A stretch of 64,000 nucleotides of DNA from Celeribacter baekdonensis B30 (GCF_000299875.1 NZ_AMRK01000008.1:124001-188000), one strand, 5' to 3'; counted from the first letter of the stretch, positions 26,801 to 35,690 are shown. Notes: generated by a model not told the origin, from the sequence alone. Program-made: numbers and translations.

Positions 26801-26830
26801 GACCCATTTAAAATGGATGAAAGAAATATA

Positions 26831-27231
26831 CGCGGACGGCCTATAAGCCGGATTCTGTCTCAGCGGGCGGACCCGCCGTGGATAACCATTCCTCTAGGCC
26901 TGCTGTTACCAACAGGCTCAAGCTGCCAACCCGGACGTCTCGGGCTCAAGCATCCCTGCGGGCGGTATGCAAAGCACACAGTCCCCGCGCGACGTCCCTA
27001 TTTGGCATTGCTCCCGGTGGGGCTTGCCGTGCCGGTTCTGTTGCCAGTCCCGCGGTGGGCTCTTACCCCACCGTTTCACCATGACCCCCGTATGAGAGGG
27101 CTGTCTGTTCTCTGTGGCGCTGTCCCTAGGGTTGCCCCCGCCGGGCGTTACCCGGCACCGTTGCTTGATGGAGTCCGGACTTTCCTCGCGCCAGGGATCG
27201 CCCCCAGCCCGCGATTATCCAGCCATCCGCG
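26831..27231 (-). ncRNA. rnpB: RNase P RNA
   Basis: The minus strand carries the universal blocks GAGGAAAGTCCGGACTCC (P4 5' half and J3/4 region), ACAGAATCCGGCTTATAGGC near the 3' end, and the GGTAAGAG and central GGTGAAACGG motifs. The ends close as a 10-bp P1 helix (CGCGGATGGC with GCCGTCCGCG), giving a length of about 401 bases. It is the catalytic RNA that matures the 5' ends of tRNAs. Confidence 0.96.
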
Positions 27232-27243
27232 TATCTGAGCGAC

Positions 27244-27933
27244 TTAGGCGAGCCAGTCGTCCGGGTCAACGGGAAAGCGTGTCGCCAGATCATGCGCCAT
27301 GGCCATATCTATGGCATCAAGGGGGCCGTGATGATTGGGACGAAAGCGGGCGCGAAAGGCCGGCAACAGCGCCTCGATCGGGGCGTCTGGATAGCCAAAC
27401 GCCGCGAGACCTTGCAAAAACTCATCCTCACGGGCCTCAAAATCCAGCGTAACCTGTGGCCAGACCGACAGGCCGCCAAGCGCCAATCTGCGCCAATCAA
27501 AACGTGGGCCGGGGTCGATTTTGCGCGAGGGTGCCATGTCGGAATGGGCAATGACCCGTTCGGGCGCCATGAACCAACGCTCGATGATGTCGGTCAAAAG
27601 CCGCTCCAACGCATCCATTTGATCCGCGGCAAAGGGGACAGTGCCGGGGTTGGCCAGTTCGATCCCGATGGAATGAGAATTCACATCCGTGACGCGGCCC
27701 CATTGCCCCGCCCCCGCGTGCCAAGCCCGGTTTTCTTCATCAACGAGGCGCAAAATTACGCCCCGTCCATCAATCAGGTAATGGGCGGAGACCTCGTGAT
27801 CCGGGCAACAGAGCCGCTCCAACGCGGCATCGGCGGAGGTCATGGCGGTGTAATGCAACACCACCATATCCGGGCGCACACCGCCGCGCCGTTCGCCAAA
27901 ATTGGGCGACGGATGATCAACGATATTTAGCAC
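27244..27933 (-). CDS. N-acetylmuramoyl-L-alanine amidase, AmpD-like
   Basis: The 229-residue amidase_2 protein has zinc-site motifs HYTAM (near residue 28), IGIE (near 92) and AHSDMAPSRKIDPG (near 133). AmpD-like enzymes cleave the lactyl-alanine bond of anhydro-muropeptides during cell-wall recycling. No signal is visible from this start, so it is likely cytoplasmic. The GTG at 27933 begins the family's VDHPSPNFGERR sequence just past the upstream gene's stop. A TTG at 27942 or an ATG at 28008 overlapping that gene is possible. Confidence 0.85.
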   Translation of the reverse strand: MLNIVDHPSPNFGERRGGVRPDMVVLHYTAMTSADAALERLCCPDHEVSAHYLIDGRGVILRLVDEENRAWHAGAGQWGRVTDVNSHSIGIELANPGTVPFAADQMDALERLLTDIIERWFMAPERVIAHSDMAPSRKIDPGPRFDWRRLALGGLSVWPQVTLDFEAREDEFLQGLAAFGYPDAPIEALLPAFRARFRPNHHGPLDAIDMAMAHDLATRFPVDPDDWLA

Positions 27934-27943
27934 ATCAGACAAG

Positions 27944-28633
27944 TCAGCGGGCGCTGGCGGCCAAACGGAACGGCGCAGGGTCCCAGCTACAGGCAAAGCC
28001 ATCGCCATCGGGATCAAGCCCTTTGGCGTTGCGTTCCGGCCCGCCACTGTTGAGGAAATCTTCCTGTGCCAGATCGGGCGACGGGTATTTGGCACAGGCG
28101 CGCGCCGCACGGGTCTGCGCGCCGGGGATCAGCCGCGAATACAGCGCTTCACCGACGCGATTGGTGGTCGACAAGGCGAACTCAACAATTGTGGCCGCAT
28201 CCTTGGTTGGGCGGGTCGGCACGGCAGTCGGCTGAATGGTCACATAGGAATCTTTGTTGGCCGCGACGCGGGCGGCGTCTTCTTCGATCGACCGCTCGGA
28301 GGCAACCGCATCGAAATTGTTTTCCGAAGAAATCCCGATGGCGTTGGTCACCGCTTTGGGCGCGGGACCCACAGGTGCGGCGGTGTTTTCCGCCGCATCA
28401 ATCGCTGCGGTGGCTTCCGCCGAAATCGCCTGAGTGTCGAGACCTGTGGTTGCGTTCGTGCTCACGCCCGCGTTTTGACCCCGCCCATCGCCATTGGCAA
28501 TCAACTCGGCCTCACGTTGGGCCTGATAATCCGCATAGGAGCCAAAGCCCACGCCGGAGCCGCTGTCCGGCACGGGGGTTTCGCAAGCCGCAAGGGCAAT
28601 CAAAGAAATCAAGGCGTAAGAGGCGCGGCGCAT
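27944..28633 (-). CDS. Lipoprotein with excalibur-like calcium-binding tail
   Basis: The 229-residue protein has a lipoprotein signal with lipobox LAAC (cysteine near residue 17), a long Ala/Thr-rich, probably disordered middle part, and a C-terminal segment resembling the excalibur domain (GLDPDGDGFACSWDP with a preceding CAKYP). It is probably anchored in the periplasm. The role is unknown. The ATG at 28633 is chosen over a TTG 9 bp upstream. Its stop lies 10 bp before the proposed amidase start, so the two are likely co-transcribed. Confidence 0.75.
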   Translation of the reverse strand: MRRASYALISLIALAACETPVPDSGSGVGFGSYADYQAQREAELIANGDGRGQNAGVSTNATTGLDTQAISAEATAAIDAAENTAAPVGPAPKAVTNAIGISSENNFDAVASERSIEEDAARVAANKDSYVTIQPTAVPTRPTKDAATIVEFALSTTNRVGEALYSRLIPGAQTRAARACAKYPSPDLAQEDFLNSGGPERNAKGLDPDGDGFACSWDPAPFRLAASAR

Positions 28634-28672
28634 GGGCGGCAAGCTCCAAGGATGAGGTCAGTTCGGCGTCCC

Positions 28673-30160
28673 TTACCACCATTTTTCCGGCTTGGAAACA
28701 AAGCCCGCAGCCGTCTCAAGCGAATGGGCGATATTCAGCAGATCACCCTCTTCCCACGGGCGCCCGATGAGTTGCAGCCCCAACGGCAGCCCCTTGGCCG
28801 ACAGCCCCGCAGGCACCGAAACCCCCGGCAGACCCGCCAGGTTAACGGTCACGGTGAAGACGTCATTGAGATACATCTGGATCGGATCGCTGTCCGACAT
28901 TTCACCCAGACCAAAGGCCGCCGACGGTGTCGCGGGGGTCAGGATCGCATCAATGCCGGCCGCAAACACGTCCTCGAAATCCTTTTTGATCAAGGTGCGG
29001 ACTTTGCGGGCGCGGTTGTAATAGGCGTCATAGAACCCAGCCGAGAGCACATAGGTGCCGACCATCACCCGGCGCTGAACCTCGTGACCAAAACCTTCGG
29101 CACGGGTCTTTTCATACATGTCGTCGATGCCGTCACCCGCCGCCAATTTGGCGCGGTGGCCATAACGCACCCCATCATAGCGCGCGAGGTTGGACGAGGC
29201 TTCAGCGGGCGCGATCACATAATAGGCGGGCAGCGCGTATTTGGTGTGGGGCAGCGAAATCTCGACGACCTCAGCCCCCGCCGCGCGCAGCATGTCTGCA
29301 CCGTCGTCCCAGAGTTTGGAGATCTCTTCAGGCATCCCCTCCATGCGGTATTCTTTCGGGATACCGATTTTCTTGCCCTTGATGTCGCCGGTCAGCATGG
29401 CCTCAAAATTCGGCACGGCCAGATCGGCGGAGGTGCTGTCTTTCGCATCATGGCCGCACATGGCTTCCAACATGATCGCCGCATCGCGGGTGGTTTTGGT
29501 CATCGGCCCAGCCTGGTCCAAGGAGGAGGCAAAAGCCACCACGCCCCAACGTGAACAGCGCCCGTAGGTCGGTTTGATCCCGACAATGCCGGTGAAAGCC
29601 GCCGGTTGGCGGATCGACCCGCCGGTGTCTGTGCCGGTTGCGGCCAAACACAGGTCCGCCGCCACAGCCGCCGCAGAGCCACCAGAGGAGCCGCCCGGCG
29701 TAAGCTGGGTGTCCTCATTGCCACGGCGCCACGGGTTGACCGCATTGCCGTACACAGAGGTTTCATTCGACGACCCCATGGCGAATTCGTCCATGTTGAG
29801 CTTGCCCAACATCACCGCACCCGCGTCAAACAGCTTGGTGGTGATGGTGCTCTCATATTCGGGTTTGAAGCCTTCCAGGATGCGCGACCCGGCTTGGGTG
29901 TCGACGCCTTTGGTGGCAAAGAGGTCTTTGATCCCGATCGGCAGGCCACACATCGCAGGGGCCTCGCCGGACGCGATCCGGGCATCGGCCGCTTTGGCCT
30001 GTTCCATCGCGATTTCGGGCGTGTTGTGCACAAAGGCGTTGAGCGCGCCGGAGGCGGCAATCGCGGACAAACAGGTTTCGGTCACCTCAACCGAGGTAAA
30101 ATCGCCTTTGCGCAGACCGTCACGGGCCTCGGACAGGGTGAGTTTATTGAGATCAGACAT
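28673..30160 (-). CDS. gatA: Asp-tRNA(Asn)/Glu-tRNA(Gln) amidotransferase subunit A
   Basis: The 495-residue amidase-signature protein has the Lys-cisSer-Ser catalytic set visible in IGIKDLF (near residue 76), the GSSGGSAAA loop (near 155) and the [12 protein letters not shown] block (near 175). It supplies ammonia from glutamine to transamidate misacylated tRNA. Its ATG overlaps the gatC stop by one base. gatB is not in the window, as is usual when gatCA is separate. Confidence 0.96.
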   Translation of the reverse strand: MSDLNKLTLSEARDGLRKGDFTSVEVTETCLSAIAASGALNAFVHNTPEIAMEQAKAADARIASGEAPAMCGLPIGIKDLFATKGVDTQAGSRILEGFKPEYESTITTKLFDAGAVMLGKLNMDEFAMGSSNETSVYGNAVNPWRRGNEDTQLTPGGSSGGSAAAVAADLCLAATGTDTGGSIRQPAAFTGIVGIKPTYGRCSRWGVVAFASSLDQAGPMTKTTRDAAIMLEAMCGHDAKDSTSADLAVPNFEAMLTGDIKGKKIGIPKEYRMEGMPEEISKLWDDGADMLRAAGAEVVEISLPHTKYALPAYYVIAPAEASSNLARYDGVRYGHRAKLAAGDGIDDMYEKTRAEGFGHEVQRRVMVGTYVLSAGFYDAYYNRARKVRTLIKKDFEDVFAAGIDAILTPATPSAAFGLGEMSDSDPIQMYLNDVFTVTVNLAGLPGVSVPAGLSAKGLPLGLQLIGRPWEEGDLLNIAHSLETAAGFVSKPEKWW

Positions 30161-30447
30161 TATTCCACCACCTTCGGAACCGCAAAAAAGCCTTCGCGCG
30201 CATCGGGCGCGTTTTTCAGGATGCTCGCCTGCATATTGCCATCGGTGACCTCATCGACCCGGCGCTTGAGGCGCTGCGGCGTGACCGAGGTCATCGGCTC
30301 GACGCCCTCGACATCCACTTCGGAGAGTTGCTCGATAAAGCCAAGCACAGCGTTGAACTCTTCGGCCAGTGCGGGAAGTGCGTCTTCCTCGACCCGGATA
30401 CGGGCGAGTTTGGCGACCCGGCGTGCGGTGTCGATGTCAATGGACAT
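30160..30447 (-). CDS. gatC: Asp/Glu-tRNA amidotransferase subunit C
   Basis: The 95-residue helical protein matches GatC, with V-AKLARI near residue 12, the [11 protein letters not shown]-like segment ([11 protein letters not shown] near 32) and the C-terminal FFAVPKVVE. GatC stabilises the GatAB complex. The ATG at 30447 has CGGAG 8 bp upstream; a longer in-frame start is not supported. It is transcribed with gatA. Confidence 0.95.
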   Translation of the reverse strand: MSIDIDTARRVAKLARIRVEEDALPALAEEFNAVLGFIEQLSEVDVEGVEPMTSVTPQRLKRRVDEVTDGNMQASILKNAPDAREGFFAVPKVVE

Positions 30448-30515
30448 GGTTGGGCTCCGTCTATTCTGTTGGCACAGGGCTTTTGACATGGCTTTATCGC
30501 GCAGGCGCGCGGCCT

Positions 30516-31157
30516 TCAAGCCTCCTTCACCCCTATATGGTTGGCGTAGACCGCGATCATATGCGCCAGAACCACGGCATTGAGCAGATGCCAGAGGAAA
30601 TGCGTGCCCATCGGCCAGAGGGCGCAGATCGGATCATCCAACATGCGACAGCCGATGGAGAGGCACAACAGCCCCGCCCCCACCGCCAAGCCGCGCGCGG
30701 TTTTGCGGGCTTTGTCCTTTAGAAGATAAGCGTAGATGAAGATCAACATCGGCACGGGCGCATAGGCCGAGGACGATCCAAGCCCGAGCTTGGCAAACAG
30801 TAGCATAGTCGCAGCGGCAAAGGGGAAAAACAACAGGGTCACGAGCACGCTTTTCCACCGCTCTAGCCCAAAGAAATCCCGCGTGGCCGCGAAAATATAC
30901 AGCAGAATAAAACCCAGGATCGGTGCGGTGTCGGCCAGTGCCCCCCAGCGTGTCGCGGTGGTGTGAAAGGCAAAGGACCCAACCCCGATCAACATCAGGA
31001 CCACCGTCATCGCCCGCGCCAAGGGGACATCACGGGTGCGTGGCCAGACGTAAAGCGCCGCCAGCACAAAGGCCAAATTGGTCAGCGCATTGACGGGCTC
31101 TGACCAAAATGTGAAATCCACCCGCTCACAATAGCCATCGAATTGCTCTGTCCACAT
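30516..31157 (-). CDS. Ceramidase-like (CREST superfamily) membrane protein
   Basis: The 213-residue protein has about seven hydrophobic segments and the alkaline-ceramidase/CREST motifs: ER-x-DF-x-FWSEPVNALTN at the N-terminus, GSFAFHTTATRW near residue 60 (first His), D-x-APILGF near 78 and THFLWHLLNA near 185 (paired His). These histidines and the aspartate form the membrane zinc site in this superfamily. The substrate may be a lipid amide, but most bacterial members are uncharacterised. Confidence 0.8.
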   Translation of the reverse strand: MWTEQFDGYCERVDFTFWSEPVNALTNLAFVLAALYVWPRTRDVPLARAMTVVLMLIGVGSFAFHTTATRWGALADTAPILGFILLYIFAATRDFFGLERWKSVLVTLLFFPFAAATMLLFAKLGLGSSSAYAPVPMLIFIYAYLLKDKARKTARGLAVGAGLLCLSIGCRMLDDPICALWPMGTHFLWHLLNAVVLAHMIAVYANHIGVKEA

Positions 31158-31224
31158 GTGATTTTTCCTGCTCCTGTGCTAGCTTTTTCTGAGCTACGTT
31201 TGAGGACTATATAGGAGAGGGCGC

Positions 31225-31944
31225 ATGAAAATCACTTGGCTTGGACATTCCGGTTTTCGCATCGAAATCGCGGATCAGGTTTTGCTCATTGATCCGTGGC
31301 TTGCGGGCAATCCCTCCTTCCCAGAGGAGCGCGCGGCGGAGGCCACCACAGGGGCCACGGCGATCTTTCTCACCCACGGCCATGGCGATCACGCCTCGAC
31401 CACCCTGCCCGTGGCACGCGACACGGATGCGATGATCTATTGCATCCATGAACTGTCGCTCATTCTGGGAGCCGAAGGCGCGCAGGTCACGGGCTTTGGC
31501 AAGGGCGGCACGATCACCTTGGGTGAAGGCACCTTGGGCGAAGGCGACGCGGCGGTGCGGGTCACGATGGTGAACGCGGTGCATTCTTCCTCAATTGATT
31601 TCAAAGACGGCGCACCGCGATATGCGGGCGACCCGGCGGGCTTTATGATCTCGGGCGAAGGCCACACGATCTATGTCTCTGGCGACACCGATCTCATGGC
31701 CGATATGGCGTGGTTTGCCGATCTGCATCAGCCCGACATCGGCATTCTCTGCGCTGGGGGCCATTACACGATGGACATGACCCGCGCCGCCTATGCCTGT
31801 CAAAAATTCTTTGATTTCAAAACGGTGATCCCGTGCCACTGGGGCACATTCCCGCTTTTGGCACAGAGCTGTGATCCGCTGGTCTACGCTCTGGACGAGG
31901 GCGTGGTCCAAGTCCCAGAGGTGCTTGTCGCCATCGAGATTTAA
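31225..31944 (+). CDS. Metal-dependent hydrolase, UPF0173 (MBL fold)
   Basis: The 239-residue protein starts MKITWLGHSGF and has the metallo-beta-lactamase motif THGHGDH (near residue 53) and a late SGDTDL motif (near 152), the typical UPF0173 layout. The substrate is unknown. It is divergent from the ceramidase-like gene and converges with a small membrane protein 6 bp away. Confidence 0.88.
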   Translation: MKITWLGHSGFRIEIADQVLLIDPWLAGNPSFPEERAAEATTGATAIFLTHGHGDHASTTLPVARDTDAMIYCIHELSLILGAEGAQVTGFGKGGTITLGEGTLGEGDAAVRVTMVNAVHSSSIDFKDGAPRYAGDPAGFMISGEGHTIYVSGDTDLMADMAWFADLHQPDIGILCAGGHYTMDMTRAAYACQKFFDFKTVIPCHWGTFPLLAQSCDPLVYALDEGVVQVPEVLVAIEI

Positions 31945-31950
31945 TGGCGG

Positions 31951-32199
31951 CTACGCCCCGAGCACCAGATAGCGCCCAATGCCGTAAACGTAAAATGCGG
32001 CAAACAGGATGTTGATCCATTTCAACTGCCGCTCGGAATGCAACCATCCCATCGCCAGCCAAATAAGGCAAAACGGCAACGACAGAAACAGGTTCAGCGG
32101 ATACCAGTTTTGCACGATGGCAATCGTCGAGGCGACGCCCAGCAGCAGGGCAAGGTTTTTCAGATGCCGTTCATGGCGCAACAGGGTGGTTTCGATCAT
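31951..32199 (-). CDS. Small membrane protein
   Basis: The 82-residue protein has about three hydrophobic segments with a tryptophan-rich middle (FCLIWLAMGWL). The ATG at 32199 is preferred because the upstream in-frame part is polar and unlike a membrane start. Function is not recognised. It faces the UPF0173 gene tail to tail with 6 bp between stops. Confidence 0.6.
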   Translation of the reverse strand: MIETTLLRHERHLKNLALLLGVASTIAIVQNWYPLNLFLSLPFCLIWLAMGWLHSERQLKWINILFAAFYVYGIGRYLVLGA

Positions 32200-32347
32200 C
32201 AGGCACTCGCGCAGAGACCCGCAAGGGCCAACCCATGCGGATGGCCCCGAAAACGGGCGTGATTTCAAGGATTTGGGATGGCGCAGGGGCCAAACCCCCG
32301 CGTGCCCTGCCTACCCGATCCCCGCGCCAAAGACAAGAGGGCGCACC

Positions 32348-32761
32348 TCAACCCTCAGAGGCGCGCTCTTCCATCACCCCAAGCACCACGCCCTGGGTGA
32401 GATCGAGTACCGCGTCCAATTTGACCCGAAACGCCGCCATCGCAGCCTCTGTCGCCGCGCGATCAAACGGCTCTGTGGTGCTGGTGGCTATCACCTCTGC
32501 GCGGGCGGCCATTGCGGCCTGAAGCGCGGGGCCAAGCGTGTCGCTGTGCGCCATGATGTCTTTGCGCAAGGCTTTGCGAATGTCGGGCGGATAGGAGGCC
32601 GTGCGCATATCCATATCGCCCAACACCGCCACTCTGAGTTGATGCGCCCGCAGCACGGCTCCGATGACCACGGCATTGCCCAAAAGTGAAACGCACAAGA
32701 TCGCGATCAAACTCACCCGCCCCCAAGCGATCCGTCGTTTTTGCAACACAGCCTGTGACAT
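32348..32761 (-). CDS. Spy/CpxP-like periplasmic metal-sensor protein
   Basis: The 137-residue protein has one N-terminal membrane helix (about residues 14-37) and a helical periplasmic domain of the Metal_resist/Spy group, with the LR-DIMAHSDTL and AVLDLTQGV helices. In related operons such proteins sense periplasmic metal or misfolding. The ATG at 32761 overlaps the upstream stop (TGATG). It is the last gene of the ECF sigma operon. Confidence 0.72.
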   Translation of the reverse strand: MSQAVLQKRRIAWGRVSLIAILCVSLLGNAVVIGAVLRAHQLRVAVLGDMDMRTASYPPDIRKALRKDIMAHSDTLGPALQAAMAARAEVIATSTTEPFDRAATEAAMAAFRVKLDAVLDLTQGVVLGVMEERASEG

Positions 32762-33096
32762 CAAAATCCTCCAAGCAGGGCCAAGGGATCGCCCAGTGTG
32801 AGCAGCGTCAAAAGCCCGTCACCCGCAATCCAAGTTGAGCCCAAATAGCCAAACACACCGCCGATGAGCAAAAGCCCGAGGAACCCGGCGCCCCAAGGCA
32901 AGGGTTCGGACAGGACCGCCCCCAAAGGCGCAGAGGCCGAGGTGCTGTTTTTTGCCAATTGGCTTAGAACCGCGCGCGACAGAATGGCGGTGTCTGCATC
33001 GCCGGGGGTGGAGAGCAGCGCGCCCAACTGGCGATCAAACTCCCCGTCTGACATGTCACTCCCGTCCTGTTTCACCGTCTGTCGATCCGTCATCAT
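32761..33096 (-). CDS. Putative membrane regulator of the ECF sigma factor
   Basis: The 111-residue protein has a short charged cytoplasmic N-terminus (about 45 residues) and a hydrophobic C-terminal half that can form one or two membrane helices. It lacks the zinc-finger motif of ZAS-type anti-sigma factors. Its position immediately downstream of the sigma gene (4-bp overlap) makes an anti-sigma role likely. The identity is inferred from context and topology, not from similarity. A GGAGG site precedes two adjacent ATGs (33096, 33093). Confidence 0.65.
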   Translation of the reverse strand: MMTDRQTVKQDGSDMSDGEFDRQLGALLSTPGDADTAILSRAVLSQLAKNSTSASAPLGAVLSEPLPWGAGFLGLLLIGGVFGYLGSTWIAGDGLLTLLTLGDPLALLGGF

Positions 33097-33752
33097 CCAT
33101 CCTCCAAATCCATGTGCGCCCGTAATGCCGCACGCGCGCGTATGAGCAATTGCTCGGTTGCCCCCGCGCTGGTGCCCAGCGCTTCGGCAATTTCCACGGT
33201 GCTCAATGCACCAGCCACCTTGAGCAAAATCGCCTGACGTTGCCGCGCGGGCAACGCCTTGATCGCGGCATGGGCCAGAGCCAGCCTTTGCCGCCCGTCC
33301 AATTGCGCCTCGACGCCGGGCATCTCATCTTCAAACTCCGGTGCCGCGTCCAGACCAACAAAACGACGAAACCCGCAGCGTCGGTTGTGGTCAATGCACA
33401 GGTTGACCGTGATGCGATACAACCAGGATGACACGGCCCCCTTGTCGGGATCATAGCTGTGCGCCCGTGTCCACACCCGCAAAAACACCTCCTGTGCCAC
33501 AACTTCGGCCTCTGACCTGACGCTCAACATTTGTGCGGCATAGCGACGGATGCCCGTACCATAGAGCGCAATCAACCGGGCCAACCCCGCGCGTTCGCCC
33601 CGGGCCATTGCGGCCATGGCCGCCTTTGCATCTGCCCGCAGTTGGGCTTGGTCTTCGGGGCCCTTTGAAACGGGTCCAGCTTGTTGGGGGCCGGTCTTCT
33701 GGGTCACTCGCACGTCATCATATACACACCGCTTATCCGGCTCTCTGTTCAC
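33093..33752 (-). CDS. ECF-type RNA polymerase sigma factor
   Basis: The 219-residue protein has a disordered N-terminal stretch of about 45 residues, an ECF sigma region 2 (about 60-125) with EVVAQEVFLRVW near residue 84, a YDPDKGAVSSWLYRIT segment near 98-113, and a region 4 (about 155-210) with helix-turn-helix LSTVEIAEALGTSAGATEQL. The start could lie further in (a GTG near codon 16). It is first in an operon with a membrane protein and a metal-sensor-like protein. Confidence 0.86.
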   Translation of the reverse strand: MNREPDKRCVYDDVRVTQKTGPQQAGPVSKGPEDQAQLRADAKAAMAAMARGERAGLARLIALYGTGIRRYAAQMLSVRSEAEVVAQEVFLRVWTRAHSYDPDKGAVSSWLYRITVNLCIDHNRRCGFRRFVGLDAAPEFEDEMPGVEAQLDGRQRLALAHAAIKALPARQRQAILLKVAGALSTVEIAEALGTSAGATEQLLIRARAALRAHMDLEDG

Positions 33753-33794
33753 AGTTTAGCGCCCCACCCCACGCGGGCGGGCTGAGACAAGGCC

Positions 33795-34100
33795 TTAGCG
33801 CGTGATCAAAAGCGTGCGGGTGCGCGTGTTGCTTTCGCCACTCGGTCCGGTCCCGGTCACTGTGGTGGTCGAACCGCCCTGTTCCACCGTGCGCTGACGG
33901 TTGCGTGAGACAGTTTGCCCCCCTGCGGTGGTCCCTGTGGTCATGGTGTCGCAAATGACCATTTGCCCGTCCACCATACAGCTGCGGTTCTTGGTCATGG
34001 TACCGCCCTTTCCGGTGGTCACGGTGACATTTTGGGCAAATCCGGGGGCAGCCAAGGTCAAAGGCAGCATCAAAGCGAGGGCATAGGTGAAAGGCTTCAT
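33795..34100 (-). CDS. Exported Thr/Gly-rich small protein
   Basis: The 101-residue protein has a signal peptide (cleavage probably after residue 22, PGFAQ) and a Thr-, Gly- and Arg-rich mature part with repeated TTT/TGTG patterns and two cysteines. It is not recognised. AAAGGAA precedes the ATG. It lies 42 bp upstream of the ECF sigma gene on the same strand and may be its first target or operon member. Confidence 0.65.
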   Translation of the reverse strand: MKPFTYALALMLPLTLAAPGFAQNVTVTTGKGGTMTKNRSCMVDGQMVICDTMTTGTTAGGQTVSRNRQRTVEQGGSTTTVTGTGPSGESNTRTRTLLITR

Positions 34101-34339
34101 GGTGATTTCCTTTTGAGTGTTAAAAATGAGCAGAATGCGACTGTCGGTTCCGTCTTCTGACCGAACCTTGGGCCTTGGCCATAAAATCAGCGACGCGTGC
34201 CAATTCTTTTGCATTCAGCAGGCCAAGAGATAATAAGGTCGCATCTGTCTCTCCTTTGAGAACGTCGATACCCTTATTACGGCACCCAACCGGTGCTCCT
34301 ACGCCAGACACAGATTTTTTGAGATGGGGCGGGCGCGGT

Positions 34340-34789
34340 TTAACGCCGGGAGGCAAAAAACGCCTTGAGCATGGCTTCGGCCCGATCGGCCGCGATGCCG
34401 TCATAGACCTCGGGGGCGTGGTGGCATTGGGCGTGCGAAAACACCCGCGCGCCATGGGCGACACCGCCGGATTTCGGGTCTTCTGCGCCGTAATACAACC
34501 GTGCAATCCGCGCGTTTGACATCGCTGCCGCGCACATTGGGCAAGGTTCCAACGTCACATAAAGATCATAGCCCGGAAGACGCTCTTGGCCCAGCTTGGC
34601 GCAGGCGGCGCGGATGGCAACGATCTCGGCATGGGCCGTCGGATCATTGTCGGCGCGGGTTTGGTTGCCACCGCGCCCGACGATCTCGCCCTGCGGCGAC
34701 ACCACGACCGCACCCACAGGCACCTCGCCGCGGGCCTCGGCCAAAGCCGCCTCGATGAACGCATCATCCATATAAGAACGAAAAGTCAT
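34340..34789 (-). CDS. tadA: tRNA-specific adenosine deaminase
   Basis: The 149-residue protein of the cytidine/deoxycytidylate deaminase fold has the zinc and proton-shuttle motif TAHAEIVAIRAA (near residue 51) and EPCPMCAAA (near 81). TadA converts adenosine 34 of tRNA-Arg(ACG) to inosine. The ATG at 34789 follows AGGAAAGG. It is an essential core gene. Confidence 0.94.
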   Translation of the reverse strand: MTFRSYMDDAFIEAALAEARGEVPVGAVVVSPQGEIVGRGGNQTRADNDPTAHAEIVAIRAACAKLGQERLPGYDLYVTLEPCPMCAAAMSNARIARLYYGAEDPKSGGVAHGARVFSHAQCHHAPEVYDGIAADRAEAMLKAFFASRR

Positions 34790-34898
34790 GGCCTTTCCTG
34801 ACGTGGAATCGCGCCCAAGGCAAGGCGCGCTTCGCAAGAGTGACTTGTTGGGCCACACACGCCCCCTCCTCCGACAGATTGACGCAGCCCCCGTCTAT

Positions 34899-34912
34899 TT
34901 GATGCAAATCAA
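34899..34912. promoter_or_regulatory. FNR/FnrL box upstream of ompW
   Basis: TTGATGCAAATCAA is an exact match to TTGAT-N4-ATCAA, centred about 73 bp before the ompW ATG. ompW is under FNR control in enterobacteria, which supports function. Confidence 0.65.
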
Positions 34913-34977
34913 AGCTCTTGCCCCGGCCGAGGCAGAGCGTCCGTCACACGCGCGACGTTACGACATTAGGACACACC

Positions 34978-35601
34978 ATGAAAACGACGACACTTTTTGC
35001 CACCGCCCTCGCCCTCACCCTCGCCGGACTGTCCGGCGCAACCGCGCAAGAGGCGGGGACCATGTCTCTGGGCTTCGGCCTTGGCGGCGTGATGCCAAAA
35101 TCAGACAATGGCACCATTTTGGGCGGGGCCAATACGCTTGATATTGGGGACAGCGTCCGCCCGACCCTTACATTTGAGTATTTCGTCGCCAATAACATTG
35201 GCATCGAAGTGCTCGGCGCCGTACCTTTCATGCATGACATTGATGCCTCCGGCTTGGGTCGCATTGGCTCGACCAAACACCTGCCGCCCGTCATCTCAGT
35301 GCAGTACCACTTCAACGGTGGCGAACAGTTCTCGCCCTTTGTCGGCGTTGGCCTCAACTACACTGCGTTTTTCGATGAAACTGCCAAAGGCGCAATCGCA
35401 GGCCATGATTTGGACCTCAGCGATTCTTGGGGCGTCGCGCTTCATGCGGGTTTTGACTACAAAATGAGCGATCACGGCGCGTTCCGGACCGATGTGCGCT
35501 GGATTGACATCGACAGCGATGTCAAACTCGATGGTGCAAAAATTGGCAAAGCCGAAATCGACCCTTGGGTCATCGGGATGTCCTACGTTTACTCGTTCTA
35601 A
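34978..35601 (+). CDS. ompW: OmpW family outer membrane protein
   Basis: The 207-residue protein has a signal peptide (cleavage near residue 23, ATAQE) and a beta-barrel pattern of alternating hydrophobic strands ending in a terminal aromatic residue (YVYSF). OmpW forms a small eight-stranded barrel for hydrophobic molecules. The ATG follows AGGACACACC. A perfect FNR-type box lies upstream and a strong terminator follows. Confidence 0.86.
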   Translation: MKTTTLFATALALTLAGLSGATAQEAGTMSLGFGLGGVMPKSDNGTILGGANTLDIGDSVRPTLTFEYFVANNIGIEVLGAVPFMHDIDASGLGRIGSTKHLPPVISVQYHFNGGEQFSPFVGVGLNYTAFFDETAKGAIAGHDLDLSDSWGVALHAGFDYKMSDHGAFRTDVRWIDIDSDVKLDGAKIGKAEIDPWVIGMSYVYSF

Positions 35602-35655
35602 GAGGCCCTCTCATTCAAGAGATTGGATGGGGCCTCACACCCCATCCATGATGGT

Positions 35656-35690
35656 CCGGCCTGCACGTGCCCCCGTGCGGGCCGGTTTTT
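35656..35690 (+). terminator. Rho-independent terminator after ompW
   Basis: CCGGCC and GCACG (35656-35667) pair with CGTGC and GGCCGG (35674-35685) around a 6-base loop. A run of T residues follows. Confidence 0.92.
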
